DNA from: Lycorma delicatula
Taxonomy: Eukaryota > Arthropoda > Insecta > Hemiptera > Fulgoridae
Assembly (NCBI RefSeq): GCF_047948215.1
Contig: NC_134455.1
Location: 156,470,575 to 156,534,574, forward strand
Direction: 5' to 3'
DNA: 64,000 nt
Shown here: positions 48,322 through 60,098 of the stretch, one piece after another
Numbering within the stretch: the first letter of the stretch is position 1
How the letters are laid out: the number at the start of each line of letters is the position of its first letter
Position numbers and translations under genes: made by a program
The notes under the pieces: model-generated
Seen by the model: the letters and a program-made list of their open reading frames with translations, nothing else
Databases searched by the model: none
Told to the model about the DNA's origin: nothing

Positions 48322-50468
48322 AGACAAAAAAAAAAAAAAAAAAAAAATGAAATGAGGCCTCAACTGAATCTGTCACTGTCTCAATAAATTATATACTTTT
48401 AAAGTTGTGAAGTCCTTTTTGAATCAGCTGGTATCTTTTCCAATTTACAAAGAACTTTTTAATTACAGTGTGTTGAAATCATTTAGGCTAGTGGATAGTG
48501 AGCAAATAGACAACACTCACGATTGTGTTTAGATACTGTTACACATTGCACTAATTTTTTTATGCTATTCTTTTATTTTCTACTCGTTCTTTTATTTTTT
48601 TTAAATTTGATGATTCTATGTTTTTTACTACATTAAGCAGTTTTATGATTAAAATAACTTAAATAATTAAGTAGATTAATCTTAAAATTAAAAAAAAAAA
48701 AACTCTTGTGAACTCTCAAATACTAAACTATTTACAAACAATGGTAAAAATAAGTTTTGTTCATTAAAATCTTCAGCTATTCAGGGATTTTACTGTACAA
48801 CTTTCTTATCAAGGATATGTATTTTTTAAATAGATATCCTTTTTAAATAAATATATTTTGTATGTTTTTTTTTTAAGTAAGTAGAACACATTACAGCTAA
48901 CTAAGTAAAAACTAAAATTAGCATAATTTAGGTTTTTTATTGTTGCAAATCAATAAACATCAATAAATAAGAAATATAACATGAATACGATATTATTTAC
49001 CTTATTAACAGTCATGCATGTAAATTATTAAGTACTAAAAGTATGCATTCATTTGTTGAATGAAATGTCTTTCCATATATGTCTGATATAAAAAAACTAA
49101 ACTTTACAATAAAACTTGTATTATTGATAAAAACTATAATAAAAATCAACTTATATAAAACCATATGACAGCATATGTAATCTGATAACCCTTTAAAGCT
49201 AGTGATATTTCATAAAAGAAAAATAAATACCCACCCTAGGAGACTTTTAGAGAGATATACATATTTTTAGAATCATTTGATCTTTATACCTGATCAAACA
49301 TTATTATTAACTTTGAACCATTTTTATACCTTAGAAGTTTTGACAGCTATGTACAAATTGGAAACAAATTTAATACTTGTTAAATTTCTAAGTTTATATT
49401 CCTACAGCTCTAGATAAAAATGTTTTCTTATTCATTTTTAACAGACAAAAATTCTGTTATTTAAAATAAACTGTTAAATAGTTGTGACATAAAATGTAAG
49501 CAAAATCAAAATAGGTAAAATAAAGAAATTTTCAGAAATCACTTAAAGGGAAACAAAAGAGGCAGAATGTTAGAAAACAAGACAGTGTCAATTTCTAAAG
49601 GCTGCTTATTTGAATTCAGCCCAAACTATTTAAAATTTGTATTCAAATAAGCATTATTGGAGCTTCAATGAAAGGAGATAAAGCATAGCAATAACTACCT
49701 AAATCCTTTTCCTTGCTTACTGATCTAAAATGAGCAGAAAGGACTTCCTCACTTCTGTTGTGAAGCTTATAGTTTCCTGATAACTTTAAATAAGAATCAG
49801 ATCATTCAATTCAATGCAATGTTACTAACTAATCTACTTAGTATTGTAATGACCTAAGAATTTATCAAATCATACATTCTTTTTAATGACATTTTCAATG
49901 AAACAGTCAAGTTCCTATTTTAAATAGTATAAAGGTATTATTTTTACCAAGCAGTTTTAAGTATGTTAGGTGCAATATTAAAACTATGCATTATCGCCTT
50001 GCTTAAAGCAATAACATAATCCATTATAAACATTTGATTGAAAAAAATTACAAAAAATTGTTATTAATAATGACAGAATAATGGAAGTGATAGTTGGTTC
50101 AATCACAGTAGAAATTGTACTCTTGTAAATCAACTTAACAGAGCATAAAGGAATTTCATGAAATCCAGGCTTTTGATATTGTCTAAATTGTATGATTACA
50201 AAAAGACAAAACTCCAGAGAAAAAAAAAACAGGAATCAATAGTGACAATGAAGTTGCTGTGATTTTAACCAGTAGTAAGATGAGACTGTTAAAAATTAAA
50301 CTAAAAAGTTAAGAACCATCCATGAAAGCAACATTAAGTTTCAAACAAACTTGGAAAAAAGTGACAAAAACTTTCTGGTCACTTCTGAGTAGCAGAAAAT
50401 TAAATCATTTTTTTTTCAAAACATTCACACTATTATGAGTAATAAAGATTCACTAAAAACAGAACATA

Positions 50469-51741
50469 TGAGGTCTGTTCAGAAAATAACTGAGCATTTT
50501 TAATTATATACCAATGGAAATATGTAGTGATGCGTGGTCGGCAGCACTGTGTTCTGCATAACCTTGCCTGCAACCACATGTTCTTGGATTGTTGATATCT
50601 CATTTAGTTTTATGTTAGTGTTATTTGTGTACAACATGTTTAGGTGTTAGTAGTGATTTTTGTTATGGAGCAATCCATGATTTCCAGGAGCAATACATGT
50701 AAAATTTTGCGTGAAATTGGGAAAACTTTCACAGAAATGTTTCAACTTTTGAAACAAGCTTATGGAGATGATGTTCTGGGTTCTACGCAATGTTACACAT
50801 GGTTTTAACGATTTAAAAGTGGTCGTCGATCAATTGAAGAAGACCCTCGACCAGGAAGGTCTTTGACAAGTGATGACATCCACATTCAGAAAATCAACGA
50901 TCTGGTACGTGTAAATTGGCGATTGACTGTCAGAGAATTTGCAGAGGAGGTTAGCATCTCAATTGGATCATGCCATCACATTTTAGCTGAAAAATTAAAC
51001 ATGCATAGAGTTGCAGCAAAGTTTGTTCCTCGTTCAAAGACCAAACAGCAGAAAGAACATTGAATGGACGTTTGTCAGCAACTCTTTGAACAAGCTGATG
51101 AAACATTCATGCAAAGGAGCATAACGGAAGATGAAAGCTGGGTTTATTGCTCTGAAATTGAAACAAATGTTCAATCGTCACAATGGATCTCCACGGCACA
51201 AGAAAGCGCATCAGTCTTGATCCAATGCCACTCATGTTTTTTCGATTTTAATGAAACTGTGCATTTCAAATTCTTGCCTCAAGGTGAAACAATGAACCGT
51301 GCATATTATCAAGATGTTTTATAACAATTATGTGAAAAAAATCTACAAAAAGACACCAGAGTTAAGGCGAGACAACTTATGGTTCCTTCACCACAAAAAT
51401 GTGCTTGCACACTCAGCTTTGCCAATTTGTCAGTTTTGTGCCAAAAATCAGATGAATGTCCTCTCTCAGCCTAGCTAATTGCCAGACCTGGTTCCTTGCG
51501 ATTTTTTTTTATTTCCAAAATTAAAATCAGAGATGAAAGGACACCGTTTTGAGACTACTGATGACATTAAAGCAAATTTGTCATGGACTTTAAAGACCAT
51601 TTCAAATGAAGTTATCCAGGACTGCTTTGTGAAGTGTGAATAGAGGAGGGGTGACTTTGAAAGTAACGAAGACCAATAATCTGCAAAATTATAATAAAGA
51701 TTTAAAAAAATAGCGTTCAGTTATTTACTGAACAGACCTCA
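50469..51741 (+). mobile_element. Mariner transposon, full length, inactivated
   Basis: 1273 bp flanked by TA (50467-50468 and 51742-51743). Terminal repeats match closely: GAGGTCTGTTCAGAAAATAA (left) and GAGGTCTGTTCAGTAAATAA (right, minus strand), about 28 bp. It shares no obvious terminal sequence with the other mariners here. Confidence 0.92.
50665..51645 (+). pseudogene. Mariner transposase with several stops
   Basis: Starts MEQSMISRSNTCKILREIGK at 50665. TAA at 50806-50808 follows GSTQCYTWF. Then SIEEDPRPGRSLTSDDIHIQ and LTVREFAEEVSISIGSCHHI (helix-turn-helix), and SRSKTKQQKEH then TGA at 51061-51063. First catalytic block SITEDESWVYCSEIETN keeps Asp (the D of EDES). Then HFKFLPQGETMNRAYYQDVL and TAA at 51322-51324. 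The rest is shifted; the second Asp block is lost and 'LPDLVPCDFF' is readable near 51480-51510. Inactive. Confidence 0.87.
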
Positions 51742-53625
51742 TACATAACAATGAAATTAAATTTCTTTTATTAGAGGAAGAATATAAAAGTACTTTTTTG
51801 GGGCTTGTCTTTACTCAACATATAATTTAGCTATTAAGCATAATGTTAATCTGGCATTGGATAAGAGACAGAATCCTCAAATTGGTCCACAGGCAGCTTC
51901 CTACTAGATTACACAGGCTTTTTCATCAAGGTCCTGGTATCCTCAATAAACACTAAGATCTTGCAGGATCAAACAAACCTATGCACAATTAAATTTAAGA
52001 GGAAGATAGGGTTCATGGATAAGAAAAAAATGTATACTGAGAAACTTTTTTGTCCAAAACTCTTGTTTCCTAAATTTGCAGTATCATGAGAACTAATGGA
52101 AAGAACTGTACCAAATTTACTTTTATTAGTCAAAAGCTGTAGTTTAAGTACCATTTTATGCTTTAAGGCACCTATCATTCCTTTTTCACATATTAAGTGT
52201 CCTATTTGGAACATTTTCAGAGAATGTAACCACTGGGATTAGCAAGGAATAACCATTTTGTTCATGGATAACTATTTTTTACCCCAAATGCCTTTCATTC
52301 ATTATTATTCTGATATTATGCACTGCTAGTTATTCTTATATCACATAATCATATTTCATTCCAACTGATGTGCAAGGAAATAAAATCACCTACCGATCTA
52401 GTTTCCCCCTGCATTTCTGGTATTTAATAACATCTCTAAAGTTGTTTTTTCATACTAACAGATATGATAATGTTTGCTTATCATATATTCAAGTACAATA
52501 TAGATCACTGGAAGTTCAATACTAAGGTCCTTACTGCTCCTTATTGATCAGCATCCATTAATTATTAAACAAATAACTTGTAAACTGGCCTCACCCTTAT
52601 ATCTCTGAATATGAAAACTCCACAGTGAGCTTTTATGAAGCCTTATATTATTTTTTAATCTTCAAATAGATAATCTTATGATGACATGTTTTCTATACTG
52701 AGGTATTAAAAGACATCCAACTTAGATGGATTTACTGAATTTTTGAAATAGGAAGGAAATATGAAAAACAACCATTTTTCTTCTTTCAAAATCTAAACAT
52801 CTGTTTCAAGTCCCCTTAATATGGTATTGTAGAAATGGATAAGACATTTTATTCCAGCCTACAAATATATCTAACTATTTTAATAAAAGGGAAAAAATAT
52901 ATTAAAAAAAGAGAAGAGAAATAGTAATAAAGAAAGAGACAGAGATATAAAGACTTACGCTATCCTGTTCACTGTCAAATTAACAGTTGACAGTGTTACA
53001 AGGTGGCTACACAAAGAGAGACAATGCACGTTATGTTCAATGTGATAAACCTGATATTGAATATAAAATAACCAACTATTACAAGTACACACAATAAAAT
53101 TAAATCCTGTAATATATTATATAAAAAAAATTAAACTCAACATTAAACCAATTTCATAAAATAACACCACCACTCACACATTTCTGATCTAATATAAAAA
53201 GAAATTAAAAAAAAAGGAGATACATTACTAACCTTTTTAACTATTAATTTTATAAGTGCTTGGTTGGTAAAGTTATATTATAAAATCTTACTGCAAGTGA
53301 AGTGATAAAATCTGTCAGTGACAGAGAGGAAATTTAATGGTAGGTTCTAAGTACGGAAGAATACTATAGGTATATAAACACAGTTGGTAATTTCTAAAAT
53401 AATCGAAAAACACTTACTATTCTATGATATAGTATTTAAGATCTGTTAATTGTTATTTTGCAAAGACATCATTCGGCCTATTATCTGATCTAATTCTCAT
53501 TATATTAAAACAGCAATCTGTTTAGGAATTTGTAAAAGATTGTCTGACTTTTCACCCCTCTTAAGTGTAAATTATACCTGGATAAATAAATATTCAAGAT
53601 TTAGATCTTAATGAGGGGCAATATT

Positions 53626-53900
53626 CAAATATCAAAAATACTTTCATGATAAAATTAAGGTAAGATACTTAATATTATTATGTACTAGGTGGTTTATTTA
53701 ATAGAATTTAAACATAATTAACAGTACACAGGAATAATATGAATCTTAAAAAGATTAATTTCGGTAAAATAAAATATATATTGTTAAATTACATTAAATA
53801 AACACCTAGTACAGAATATAGAGATAAGATGTACCTTAACTTAATTTTTCATGAAAGTACTTTCATGGGATTCCACTTTCACAGTCATGACTGAAATAAT
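53626..53900. repeat. Two MITE arms joined tail to tail
   Basis: Left arm 53641-53710 (TACTTTCATGATAAAATTAA ... ATGTACTAGGTGGTTTATTT) and right arm about 53790-53870 are inverted copies. The sequence is that of the MITE at 12600-13010, but here the TACTAGGTGGTTTATTTAAT ends face inward instead of outward. The right side runs on to a degraded core TGGGATTCCACTTTCACAG and TCATGACTGAAATAATTTCG. Confidence 0.65.
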
Positions 53901-54109
53901 TTCGTTATTGCAGCAATAATACATTTAAACCAGCATACAAATTTAATATAATAGAATATTTAAAAAAACAAAAAATATAATAAAATCAACAATCTGGGTA
54001 GAATTTATAAAATTAAGTGTAATGATTGTGATTGTATTTACATAGGAAAAAAAATTAGATCCTTATAAAATTAGATTAGATTTCCTTATAGTTTATTTAA
54101 CGCAAAGCT

Positions 54110-55125
54110 CTACTGAAGTGGTACTGGAAGTACAGAACATTCACAAGGTACAACAGCAGTGTCCGAGAGAGTTTGGAACACCACCACCACCATGTCCAAC
54201 AATTATCTGCATTCACAATAAATTCAAATCAATAACAGTGCCAACGGAACTGTTAAAGATGTGCACAAGGAAATATCTGGCTGACCAGAAGTGGGGTGAG
54301 ACATTCCATTGTAAGACACATTCTAAAGACTGCAAAGTGGAAAGTTTAAATTCCAAGACTGCTACACATGACGAATGAGGATGACCCGGATTGAAGGATG
54401 GAGTACTGTGAATGGTTTCAGCACATGATTGGTGAGGATGAGGGATTTGCAAGGAAGTTTGTGTAGACTAACAAGGTACAATTCAAACTTAACAGTACTG
54501 TGGACCACCATAATTGTGTCTACAGGGCTCCTGAAAATCCTCACGCTCTTGTGGACAGGGCAGTGAATGTACCGGGGGTTGCTATGTGGTGTGCAGTTCA
54601 TCAGTGCGTGGTTTGATTTTTCTTTGAGGGTAACTGGTGAGGCATATCTTGATATGCTTCAGACGAGGATTTTGCCTGCCATCCAAAACCTGTATGGTGA
54701 TGAACCTTTTTATGTGCAACAGGACGGAGCCCTGCCTCACTACCATCAAGATGTCAGGTAGTACCTCAATAAAACTCTACCTGGACGGCAGGTGGGTTAA
54801 GAGATGCTGTTGAGTATCCACCTCAAGTCTCCTGATTTGACACCTCTGGGGGACTGTAAAGAATGATTTGTATCGACAAAAACCAGCAATAATAGATGAG
54901 TTATGTGAAAAAATCATAGTCATGTGTTACCATTATGCCAGATACACTAACAGCCATAGTTCACTATGAAGTTCAGCACCATGGGTGTTGTATAAACGCT
55001 GCTAGCGGTCATTTTGAACACATACCATAACCCTCTCTCAGTGTCAGAAATTATCACGTCAAGTCTAAGTTTGTCACGAGATATGAACTAGCAAACAGTG
55101 AGTATATATTTTTGGAACCCTCTAT
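54110..55125 (+). pseudogene. Mariner-like transposase pseudogene, third type
   Basis: Plus-strand pieces: VQQQCPREFGTPPPPCPTII with CIHNKFKSI (54148-54233), where 'RREFGTPPPTR..I..I..KF' marks a widespread insect mariner-like family; HMIGEDEGFARKFVWTNKVQ-F (54421-54484) as first catalytic block; LPAIQNLYGDEPFYVQQDGA-LPHYHQDV (54675-54758) as second Asp block; and PQVSxFDTSGGL-like remains of the third. Stops and shifts throughout. A probable right end reads TATAGAGGGTTCCAAAAATA on the minus strand near 55105-55125; no matching left end was found. Confidence 0.78.
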
Positions 55126-56443
55126 ACTTCTGATATTAACACAAATTTAGAAATTAATGAAGATGAAATAAAATTAAACTTATTAGAAAACATTTTACAA
55201 ATATAAACACAAACAAAATTTCAATTAGATAAAAATCAGACAGTATTTGAGGGAGACATTCTTATAAAAATAGCAATCGACAACATTTACTCTGGAATTC
55301 AAAAAGCATTAAGTAGCTTCAAGAGTTTGGTGAGCTTCTTTTTTTTTGGGTCCAGATTTTAACTGGTAAACCAGAATTATTTCTTTTGAAGGATTTGCAA
55401 TTGGTTAAAGTACCAGAGTATTAAGGGCATTAAAAAAAAAACATGTTTTAGACTTGAGTGCAAAAAGATCCAGTCACTCTATTTAAATTGAATCCCATTT
55501 TTTAATTATGCAACAAATTAAAATTTCAAACTGTTTATTTAAAATAAAAGTGTATACATTTTAAATGATACATTAATAAGAATTTTCTTATTAAGACTGT
55601 ATGCTTAAATTAACTATAGTTATAGATCCAAAGTTCTAATCCTTTTGAACTAGCAGTCCAAACAGACTTTTTTATAACATGGGTATCTGGAGTAAAATTA
55701 ATTTTTTCCTAAAGAGCTAATGTGTTAAATGATAATGATCAGATATGTATTTAAATTATCTATGATTAATTATGTGTTATATCTAATATGAAAAAAGCTT
55801 GAAAAAACAAAGCCATCCCCTCAACAGGTTGCATTTTTACACAATTTAAATAAGTTGGAAGGTGAAATTAAATTAATTTCTAATATTTATCAATGCATTT
55901 GCTACCTCTTAGTTTACTTACTTATCAATTTATTTATCACATAAAAACTATGAAAAGTATATATTAAGAATCTATCTATGAACCATTTCACAAACTTTTA
56001 TTTTTATATAAAATTCCAATAGTATTATGTATTTTAAATTGAAATTATTTTTGTAAAATAATTAATACAGACAAGATGAAGGAAAACAATTTCTATTTGA
56101 CTGTCAAAAGGTTAAATGGGGATAAAGATTTTTCATTAGTCATTTTAATAAACCATTCACTGGATGGAGAGCAAAAGGGTAAAGAAATTCAAGAATTTGA
56201 TAATTTTTGTACAAACTGAATGAATAAAATAAAAAAAAGAAATGATGCATGGGAGAATATTTAATCAAGAGCTACAATGGTTTTGATCCTTTAGATAAAA
56301 AATCATGAAAAAAGCTCTGAAAAGTATTTAATAAATATAATTTAACGCTACCCAGGTGATAAAAGAAAAAAAAATGAACTCATTAACCAAATAAAATAAA
56401 TTGCAGCAGAAATCACTAAAAATAACCGTTACTGAATTAAACT

Positions 56444-56707
56444 TTCTCTATTTTTCTGTTTAGCCTCTGGAACCACAGTACAGTATTACCTCAGAGGATG
56501 ATATGAATGAATGTAGATGAAGTGTTTTTGTTGACCATTCCTAATTGAAACCCAACCACAAAAGAACACCAGTATCCATGATTTAGTACTCAAATAATAT
56601 AAAAGTAACTATCTGCCTTTACTAGAATTTGAACCTTAGAACTCTCAACTTCGAAATCAGCTGATTTGGGATACTAGTTCACCACTAGACCAACCTGGTG
56701 GGTTTAT
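56444..56707 (-). repeat. tRNA-derived SINE, family 2, full length
   Basis: On the minus strand the head is CCACCAGGTTGGTCTAGTGG (A-box-like), then GGTTCAAATTCTAGTAAAGG (B-box-like), body TTTGTGGTTGGGTTTCAATT, and tail CCTCTGAGGTAATACTGTAC ending in an A-rich run. The 11-bp target duplication TGAATTAAACT is exact (56433-56443 and 56708-56718). Confidence 0.92.
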
Positions 56708-57289
56708 TGAATTAAACTGAGCCTCATAAATATATTGTACAGTAACTGCTGGCTGTACGCTGTAAAGAAAAAACCAAAATCCTAGTACGAATGAAAAACA
56801 ACCACACATGAAGGTGAATCAAAGTGTTCTCTAAAGAGTAAAATAGTAATAAAATTGCAACGCTTTCTCTCTTGGATGTTACATGAGGTATGATTAAATA
56901 GATTGAAGACAATAAGTGCTTTTCATATAAAAATCAAAAGTCAATTAGACTGAAGGTTAGCATTAAAAGAGTTGTTAATTAGTTTGTAGTATGCACTGAT
57001 TTTTTTGTCATTTTAAGTTCATTAAATTACTCATTTCACATTATACAGTTAAAAAGAGGCAAAATATTCAAAGGACATAATTACACAAACCTTAACTGAC
57101 CAAGTTCAGACTAATTCTGAAACCATGATAGTAATATTTACACAATATTCAAAAAGAACATAAATAACCCCCAAAATATCATTTTTTGCACCTTTCACCT
57201 CTGATATTTCAAAATTCCTATTTTGGACATATAAAACATTAAAATAAACTTCTGAATTTAATTTTAACAATTGATTTTTCCTTTAAGAA

Positions 57290-57971
57290 AAAAATCTGAT
57301 TTGGAGATCACATAACTTCCTTGTATGCCTATTAAATTAAATATACACGTTTTTTAAAAGTGATAACTACTACATAAAATTTTATTTCACTATAAACTTC
57401 TGATTTTTTCATTATTTTTTTTTTTATTGTTATTACTGAATTATTATTTGTTGTAAAATCTTTTTTACAATAAGAGGTTAATAATTATTAATAAATCAAT
57501 ATATTTAAATTAAAAAAAAGAAAAGGAAATGAAGTCTGATTTGAACCGATGTACCTTCCCCTTGTAAGATCCAAATATTTCATTAGGCTATAACTCTGGA
57601 ACCAGTGAAAATAAGTACCACTTATGATATATTGTTGAAAATCTCTCAATGAGGGTTTATTACTGCAGTTAAGAAAAAGTCAAAAATCCAATTTTTGGGG
57701 GATTTTGGGCTTTTTTGGACACTTTTAGTCCAGTCGATTGCAATCAAAAGGGGAGGTGCAAAACTAGATGTTATAAAAGTTCTAAATCCAAAATTTCAAC
57801 ATCCTATGGCTAATTGTTTTTGAGTTATGCGAGATATGTATGTAAATACATCATGCCGAAACTATTCAATATGGATTCAGGGATGGTCAAAATGAATATT
57901 TCTGTTGAAATCTGAAAACCAAAATTTTTCATGATCACAATACTTCCTTTACTACATATAAGGAAGTAAAA
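57290..57971. repeat. Dispersed ~0.68 kb repeat, copy 1
   Basis: Shares long blocks with 62311-62968: CTTCCTTGTATGCCTA, GGCTATAACTCTGGAACCA, GGGCTTTTTTGGACACTTTT, TTGCAATCAAAAGGGGAGGT, CCAAAATTTCAACATCCTAT and GGATTCAGGGATGGTCAAAA. The ends carry short inverted matches, ACTTCCTTGTATG (57315-57327) and CATATAAGGAAGT (57955-57967), so it may be a non-coding DNA transposon. No long open frame. Confidence 0.85.
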
Positions 57972-58456
57972 AGGTTTAATAAATATATATCATAATAAAC
58001 AGTTAAGATAGAAACAGGGGGAATCAAGTAATCTCATATCTGTTCAATTTTGAACAGAAAGTAATAAACTGAATTGATTAATTAGTTAATGAATTAATTT
58101 GATAAAACCTAGGTTTTTCGTTTAGTAGCAGCTATGTTATTTTTTAAATTCTCAAATCTTTACAGATACAAAATAAATTTTATTTTGTAAAAAAATTATG
58201 AAAATATGAACAATCCTTTTTTTAAATTGATATGAAGTCTTATTTATAAACTGATCATCAAAAAAAGAAGACACCTTTTTTATAGTACAATTACAGTTAT
58301 TTATGCAACCCAAACTACACAAAACAAAAGCCCTTTAATTTTAATAATCACTTACTAAATTAAATTACATCTATGATATACTCAGAATAAAAACAAGAAG
58401 AATCAAAACTTTCATCAACAATTAAAATGATGTAAATAAATTTTTAATATATTTAC

Positions 58457-58526
58457 CTGATGACATTTTCATTTGGAGTGTGATTCCGATATCTGTTATG
58501 AATAAGGCTTGGCTTTGTACCATCTG
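58457..58526 (-). CDS. Myo9: Myosin-IX exon (loop 2, first part)
   Basis: A 70-nt exon for residues 112-134 plus two bases of codon 135: ADGTKPSLIHNRYRNHTPNE and on to NVI. It is found by splice logic: the TAG acceptor at 58529-58527 leaves CA to complete G|CA (Ala) from the upstream exon, and the donor ATCAG|GTAAAT fits phase 2 of the next exon. The content is polar and basic, with no fold expected, as in the long loop 2 of class IX myosins, which tethers the motor to actin. Its small size makes it less certain than the others. Confidence 0.83.
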
Positions 58527-59510
58527 CTAGAAAGATTAAAAAAATTTTACAATGTTGTATTATATCCAGATTAAAGAACAAATTAATTAAAGTATGTATA
58601 CAATCACAAGTTCATAATACAGAGTGTTTGCAAAATTTGAGTGCACTTGAATTATGGAAGTGTAATGACAAAACTTTCTTAATTACTACTTGTATTTTTA
58701 TTTCATTACTTTACACAAACTGATATTACAGTAACTAACTGGCTCTTAATAACAACTTGCTGAACCTGTGTGAGTCCGACACTCCCCTATTTATGGGGAG
58801 TGCGTAAATGGCATCTCTCATTAAAAAAAAGGAAAACATTTTTTTCACACATCACAAAAAGTATAAAACACAACTCTAGCCCTTCTCAACCAACTGAATT
58901 CTGGGTGTTAAGTTTATATCTAACCACAGTCATTAAACAGACTTTTTAAATGCCATTTAAAAGCAATTAATAACCTAAAATACGAAAAAAATTCATGGTG
59001 GTTTGAGAGAAATTAGAAGAAAACAGTTAACAACCTTTAAATTTTTCAATTTTTTGTTAAAATTTCACCAATGAAAATATTAACTGAAATTTGGAATATT
59101 CCTCCTTTTATATAAAAGAACAATTAGGGAATATAAGTAAGAACAAGATATGTCAATGGCTGCTTGATGCAAACAGTTGCAATGTGCTGGGTGATGGGGT
59201 TGCAACTTTCTCATGCTGAGAAAGTATATCAAATATATTTTGACATTAGTTAAAAATACTTTATTAATAACTAACAATCTTAATTTGAAAACAAAAATAC
59301 AATTCTCTGCAATTTTTCTTGACTAAGTTTATATTTCCTGACTTATCTGCCTCTGGGAACTATGCAATATGAATTAAAGCTTTTACAGTACAATGTTACA
59401 TTAAAAATAAATATATATTTCAAAATATATAAGATGCAAGTTTCATTGCTCTCTTTAATGGCCACAACAAAAATTAAAAAAAAAAAAAAAAGCTAAATAA
59501 ATAGGTAAAT

Positions 59511-59606
59511 ATTCCAACGTGGGGACATTGATCTAAATCAGTTCGGTTATTGAGCTGCTTCAGTGGAACAAACACACATTGCACTCCTTTTTGGGCAGTT
59601 GTGTAA
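59511..59606. repeat. Short interspersed repeat, copy 1
   Basis: ATTCCAACGTGGGGACATTG, then AAATCAGTTCGGTTATTGAG CTGC (59536-59559), GTGGAACAAACA and CTCCTTTTTGGGCAGTTGTG. The copy at 60533-60663 has the same blocks in the same order with an extra TA-rich stretch. Confidence 0.75.
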
Positions 59607-59632
59607 ATAATAAAAACAATTATAAATTAAAT

Positions 59633-60098
59633 AAAAGAAAGGTATTATTAGTTAGTTAATATTTAGCAATAAAATTGTGGTCCAAAGTGAACCAATGGTG
59701 ATGTGCTGGCGGCTGCACACGGTTTTTTCCAAGACTCTAGCTAGAAGCAATCTGTTGTCAATTAATTTAGAGATTATTTAATTTCTAAACGTAGATTATT
59801 TTATGTGTATTTTTATTTACTTATTATTATTATTTATAAATTTTATTAATAAAAGAATGGGATTATTAGTTAATATTTAGCAATAAAATTGTGGCACAGA
59901 GCAGACCAATGGTGGTGCGCCAGATGGCTGCACATGGCTCCCTCCATGACTCTCTTCTGCTGGAAGCAGTCCATTTTCAATTAATTTACAGATTATTTAA
60001 TTTCTAAGCGTGATTATTTATATTTTATATTTGTATTTTAATTTATTTTATTAATAAAAGAAAGGGATAATTAGTTAATATTTAGCAATAAGATAAAA
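59633..60098. repeat. ~0.2 kb tandem repeat, about 2.2 units
   Basis: Units 59633-59850, 59851-60055 and a partial third 60056-60098. Shared blocks: TTAGTTAATATTTAGCAATA, ACCAATGGTG, GCTGCACA, TTAGAGATTATTTAATTTCT (one difference) and TTTTATTAATAAAAGAA at the joints. The units differ clearly, so the duplication is not recent. Confidence 0.85.

Larger units (their letters stand above)
45496..48346 (+). mobile_element. RTE-like LINE, 5'-truncated, with poly-A tail and target duplication
   Basis: A non-LTR retrotransposon of 2.85 kb. It ends in about 22 A after a very short 3' UTR (stop TGA at 48319-48321). The 11-bp target duplication ATGAAATGAGG is exact (45485-45495 and 48347-48357). The 5' truncation falls inside the endonuclease domain. 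The order endonuclease then reverse transcriptase in one frame, with little 3' UTR, fits the RTE/BovB-like group; clade assignment is moderate. An older copy of the same type lies at 8100-9960. Confidence 0.9.
44100..48431 (+). mobile_element. Mariner-like transposon carrying a nested SINE and LINE
   Basis: TA at 44098-44099 and 48432-48433. Terminal repeats are long: CGATTCAAAAAGGACTTTAC on the left and CTGATTCAAAAAGGACTTCA on the right (minus strand), and similarity runs on for about 85-90 bp through ACAACTTTAAAAG to TCTCACTTCAT / CCTCATTTCAT. Transposase remains are YGRENPNRHTISSWYQTFIE (from 44348), SLKKSTPRVSCETGIPQTTV (from 44500) and KVNVFCALSKQIWP (from 44968), broken by stops. The SINE (44584-44749) interrupts the N-terminal part, and the LINE (45496-48346) interrupts the right terminal repeat. 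Without inserts it would be about 1.3 kb, the usual mariner size. Confidence 0.87.
30786..58456 (-). other. Myo9 intron, 27.7 kb, in loop 2, filled with transposons
   Basis: The largest visible intron. Elements are listed separately at 38.2, 38.7-39.9, 41.4, 44.1-48.4, 50.5-51.7, 53.6-53.9, 54.1-55.1, 56.4 and 57.3-58.0 kb. The stretches 30800-38150, 39860-41370, 41570-44095, 48435-50465, 51745-53625 and 55130-56430 hold only AT-rich sequence, homopolymers and microsatellites, apart from a small palindrome at 32752-32821. Frames at 31652, 32349, 33525, 35805, 36126, 40334 and 51969 have no known motif and read like chance openings. Confidence 0.75.

Noticed and set aside
59633..60098. CRISPR-like array
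   Set aside because: Two long diverged tandem units without short spacers, in an animal genome.
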